Assembly (NCBI GenBank): GCA_003135315.1 | Contig: PLBD01000580.1 | Location: 1-12,688 of the forward strand | Length of the DNA stretch: 12,688 nucleotides | Source: Acidobacteriaceae bacterium | GTDB taxonomy: Bacteria; Acidobacteriota; Terriglobia; Terriglobales; Acidobacteriaceae | Direction: 5' to 3' | Notes under the pieces: generated by a model | Told to the model about the DNA's origin: nothing | Seen by the model: only the letters and a program-made list of their open reading frames with translations | The model's database searches: none | In this document: piece after piece, positions 11,329 to 12,688 of the stretch | Numbering within the stretch: position 1 is the first letter of the stretch | Layout of the letters: each line of letters opens with the position of its first letter | Program-made: the position numbers and the translations under genes

Positions 11329-12688
11329 CTATTGCAACAACCCGACCTTGAGAATCGGCGTCGTGGCATTGGGATTCAGCGCCATCATTAAAGCGCCGCT
11401 GCCGCTCAGATTCAGCTGGTCGGTGATGATGTTGCCCCAGATAAGCGTTCCACTGCTGGTTCCCCCCGGCACCTGGAAGACGGTCGCATAGCTGGTCGAA
11501 TGAAAATACAGCGTGCCGGTATAGGCCAGGGTTCCGGATCCTTGCAGCTGCGGCGAGGCGGTGTCGGCGTGGTCCATAAACATCAGCAGTCCGCGTATTG
11601 TCCCCAGCGAATCCGTGGTGTCTCCCGCGCTGTCGTAGTAGGTGCCTAGCGTCGTGCACTGCGCTAGCATGATGTTTGTATCCAGAGCGCTGGCCAGGTT
11701 CAGATATGAAGGCGGCGTACTGCCATTGCATGTCAGATCGGTCACCGGCGCCTTGTCGACCCGCGGAGAGTCGGGAGCTCCCGATGCCCCACTGATTACC
11801 GGCTTGGCGGTTCCGTGAAAGTAGAACATGACACCGTCAGTCTGGTGCCAGGTCCACGGACCTCCGCCACCGTTGCCATTGGCGCCGGCGGTCTGGGTCA
11901 TAGGGCTGCAGTTGCCGGTGGTGGGCGTGGTGTTCACCACGCCTTGCGAGTTGGCGCAGGCCTTTGCCATGCGGATGGAGTCGCTACCGCCGATCGCCAG
12001 GTCGCCGTCCATGTAATACACGCCGGGAAGGAACGTGATCACGTCGTTGCCATTTTCGCTGATTCCGTTGGGATAGTATCCGGGAGCGTATTCATGGCAG
12101 CCGCGGCAATACCAGCTCTTGCTGCCATACTGGGCCAGATTACAAGTCCACCAGGTGCTGTCGTTGTAGCTTCCATAATTCGTGGGCGCGGTGTCGGGGC
12201 ACCCATCCATCTCAGGCGCGGCCAGATTGTAGTAATAAGTGCCGTTGTTGTGCGTGGCTTTGGTGAGCGGGGTGACGGTTTTCATGCCGGCCGCGGCGGG
12301 CACACCGGCATAGGGGTCGGGAACCGGGCTGGCCGGCCAGTCCCAATGCCCCGTCGTTCCTCCATCAAAGCCCGCTGTCAACCCAGTGTTGCCGTTGGTT
12401 CCGTAGCAGCCGGTAGAGGGTCCGGGAGCCGTGTGCGGACCGCCGTATGTCCCCACGTCGGAACCTGTCAGATTCGGACCGCCCTTGCTGGTATCGATGA
12501 CACCGCTCGAGCTGCACGCGACGGCGGTACTGCTGCTGGAATTCACCACGATGCTGCGCGGCGGGCCGCCCACGATGGTCAACGACGCCCCTCCGGAGTA
12601 AGACAGCGCTCCCGACATGCTGGGATGCAGCACCATGATGGGAGCCCCTTGCATGACCTGCGTCAGGCCGCAAGTGGAACTGGCCCCA
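11329..12688 (-). CDS. TadG-like pilus-assembly/surface protein (C-terminal part, 5' end missing)
   Basis: The frame is open to the right edge, so the start and the expected N-terminal membrane (TadE/G-like) segment are outside; about 452 residues are visible. The pattern is that of acidobacterial Flp-pilus TadG-like proteins. It opens SSTCGLTQVMQGAPIMVLHP, then SGALSYSGGASLTIVGG, VNSSSSTAVACSSSG, a Pro/Gly-rich linker (DWPASPVPDPYAG), TFLPGVYYMDGDLAIGGSDS, GVMFYFHG, RGLLMFMDHADTASPQLQGS, GTLAYTGTLYFHS, and ends LNLSGSGALMMALNP...LLQ. These beta-helix-like repeats suggest an extracellular domain. About nine to eleven cysteines are present, including CRGCH (CxxCH) encoded at 12094-12108. The exact role in Flp pilus assembly is inferred; no other tad gene is in the window. 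The Kir channel gene follows after 198 bp. Confidence 0.82.
   Translation of the reverse strand, partial: GASSTCGLTQVMQGAPIMVLHPSMSGALSYSGGASLTIVGGPPRSIVVNSSSSTAVACSSSGVIDTSKGGPNLTGSDVGTYGGPHTAPGPSTGCYGTNGNTGLTAGFDGGTTGHWDWPASPVPDPYAGVPAAAGMKTVTPLTKATHNNGTYYYNLAAPEMDGCPDTAPTNYGSYNDSTWWTCNLAQYGSKSWYCRGCHEYAPGYYPNGISENGNDVITFLPGVYYMDGDLAIGGSDSIRMAKACANSQGVVNTTPTTGNCSPMTQTAGANGNGGGGPWTWHQTDGVMFYFHGTAKPVISGASGAPDSPRVDKAPVTDLTCNGSTPPSYLNLASALDTNIMLAQCTTLGTYYDSAGDTTDSLGTIRGLLMFMDHADTASPQLQGSGTLAYTGTLYFHSTSYATVFQVPGGTSSGTLIWGNIITDQLNLSGSGALMMALNPNATTPILKVGLLQ

Noticed and set aside
10724..11731. A 335-codon minus-strand open frame spanning the Kir channel and TadG-like genes
   Set aside because: It overlaps two well-supported genes in another frame, crosses their intergenic gap, and its Arg/His/Ser-rich product resembles nothing.
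1..12688. CRISPR arrays, tRNA or rRNA genes, insertion sequences, phage genes
   Set aside because: None was found on reading both strands; there are no regularly spaced repeats, cloverleaf-like sequences or transposase motifs.

Overview
This is a roughly 12.7 kb piece of a GC-rich bacterial chromosome, most likely from an acidobacterium (Acidobacteriota, Terriglobia-like). That placement is an inference. It rests on the mixture of genes, the many single secreted proteins whose signal peptides end in 'A-Q', the TadG-like surface protein with glycine/serine-rich repeats, and the intergenic repeat beginning GTCATCCCGAG, which I recognise from such genomes. No rRNA, tRNA, CRISPR array, transposase or phage gene is visible.

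Layout. 1-604: 3' end of a methylmalonyl-CoA mutase large (catalytic) subunit. 683-1344 (-): a VapBC-type toxin-antitoxin pair with an overlapping stop/start and an operator-like repeat in front. 1401-2225 (-): an unrecognised secreted protein. 2398-3306 (+): rsmI, a 16S rRNA ribose methyltransferase. 3343-4068 (-): a NarL/LuxR-type response regulator whose receiver domain has lost its phosphoacceptor aspartate. 4451-5677 (+): alanine racemase. 5949-7052 (+): a secreted von Willebrand factor A protein resembling the C-terminal part of TadG. 7110-7445 (+): a small secreted protein. 7562-8122 (-): rsmD. 8195-9301 (+): a membrane site-2 protease with two CBS domains. 9437-9991 (-): an HdeD/DUF308 membrane protein. 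10135-11130 (-): a KirBac inward-rectifier potassium channel. 11329 to the right edge (-): the C-terminal part of a TadG-like pilus-assembly/surface protein, open at its 5' end.

Apart from the toxin-antitoxin pair, genes stand mostly alone, often with alternating strands, so operons are short and few joint functions can be read from order. Common themes are translation maintenance (rsmI, rsmD), cell envelope (alr, the site-2 protease, HdeD, Kir channel) and the cell surface (two TadG-related proteins and two secreted unknowns). Two copies of one short repeat, in opposite orientation, lie between the convergent pairs that flank rsmD and the site-2 protease. Each sits just 3' of a gene and may act as a terminator. 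No clearly new multi-gene system is evident. The most unusual items are the degenerate receiver regulator, the cysteine-rich VWA protein, the CxxCH motif in the TadG-like protein, the paired 3' repeats, and a hairpin abutting the ribosome-binding site of the HdeD gene.
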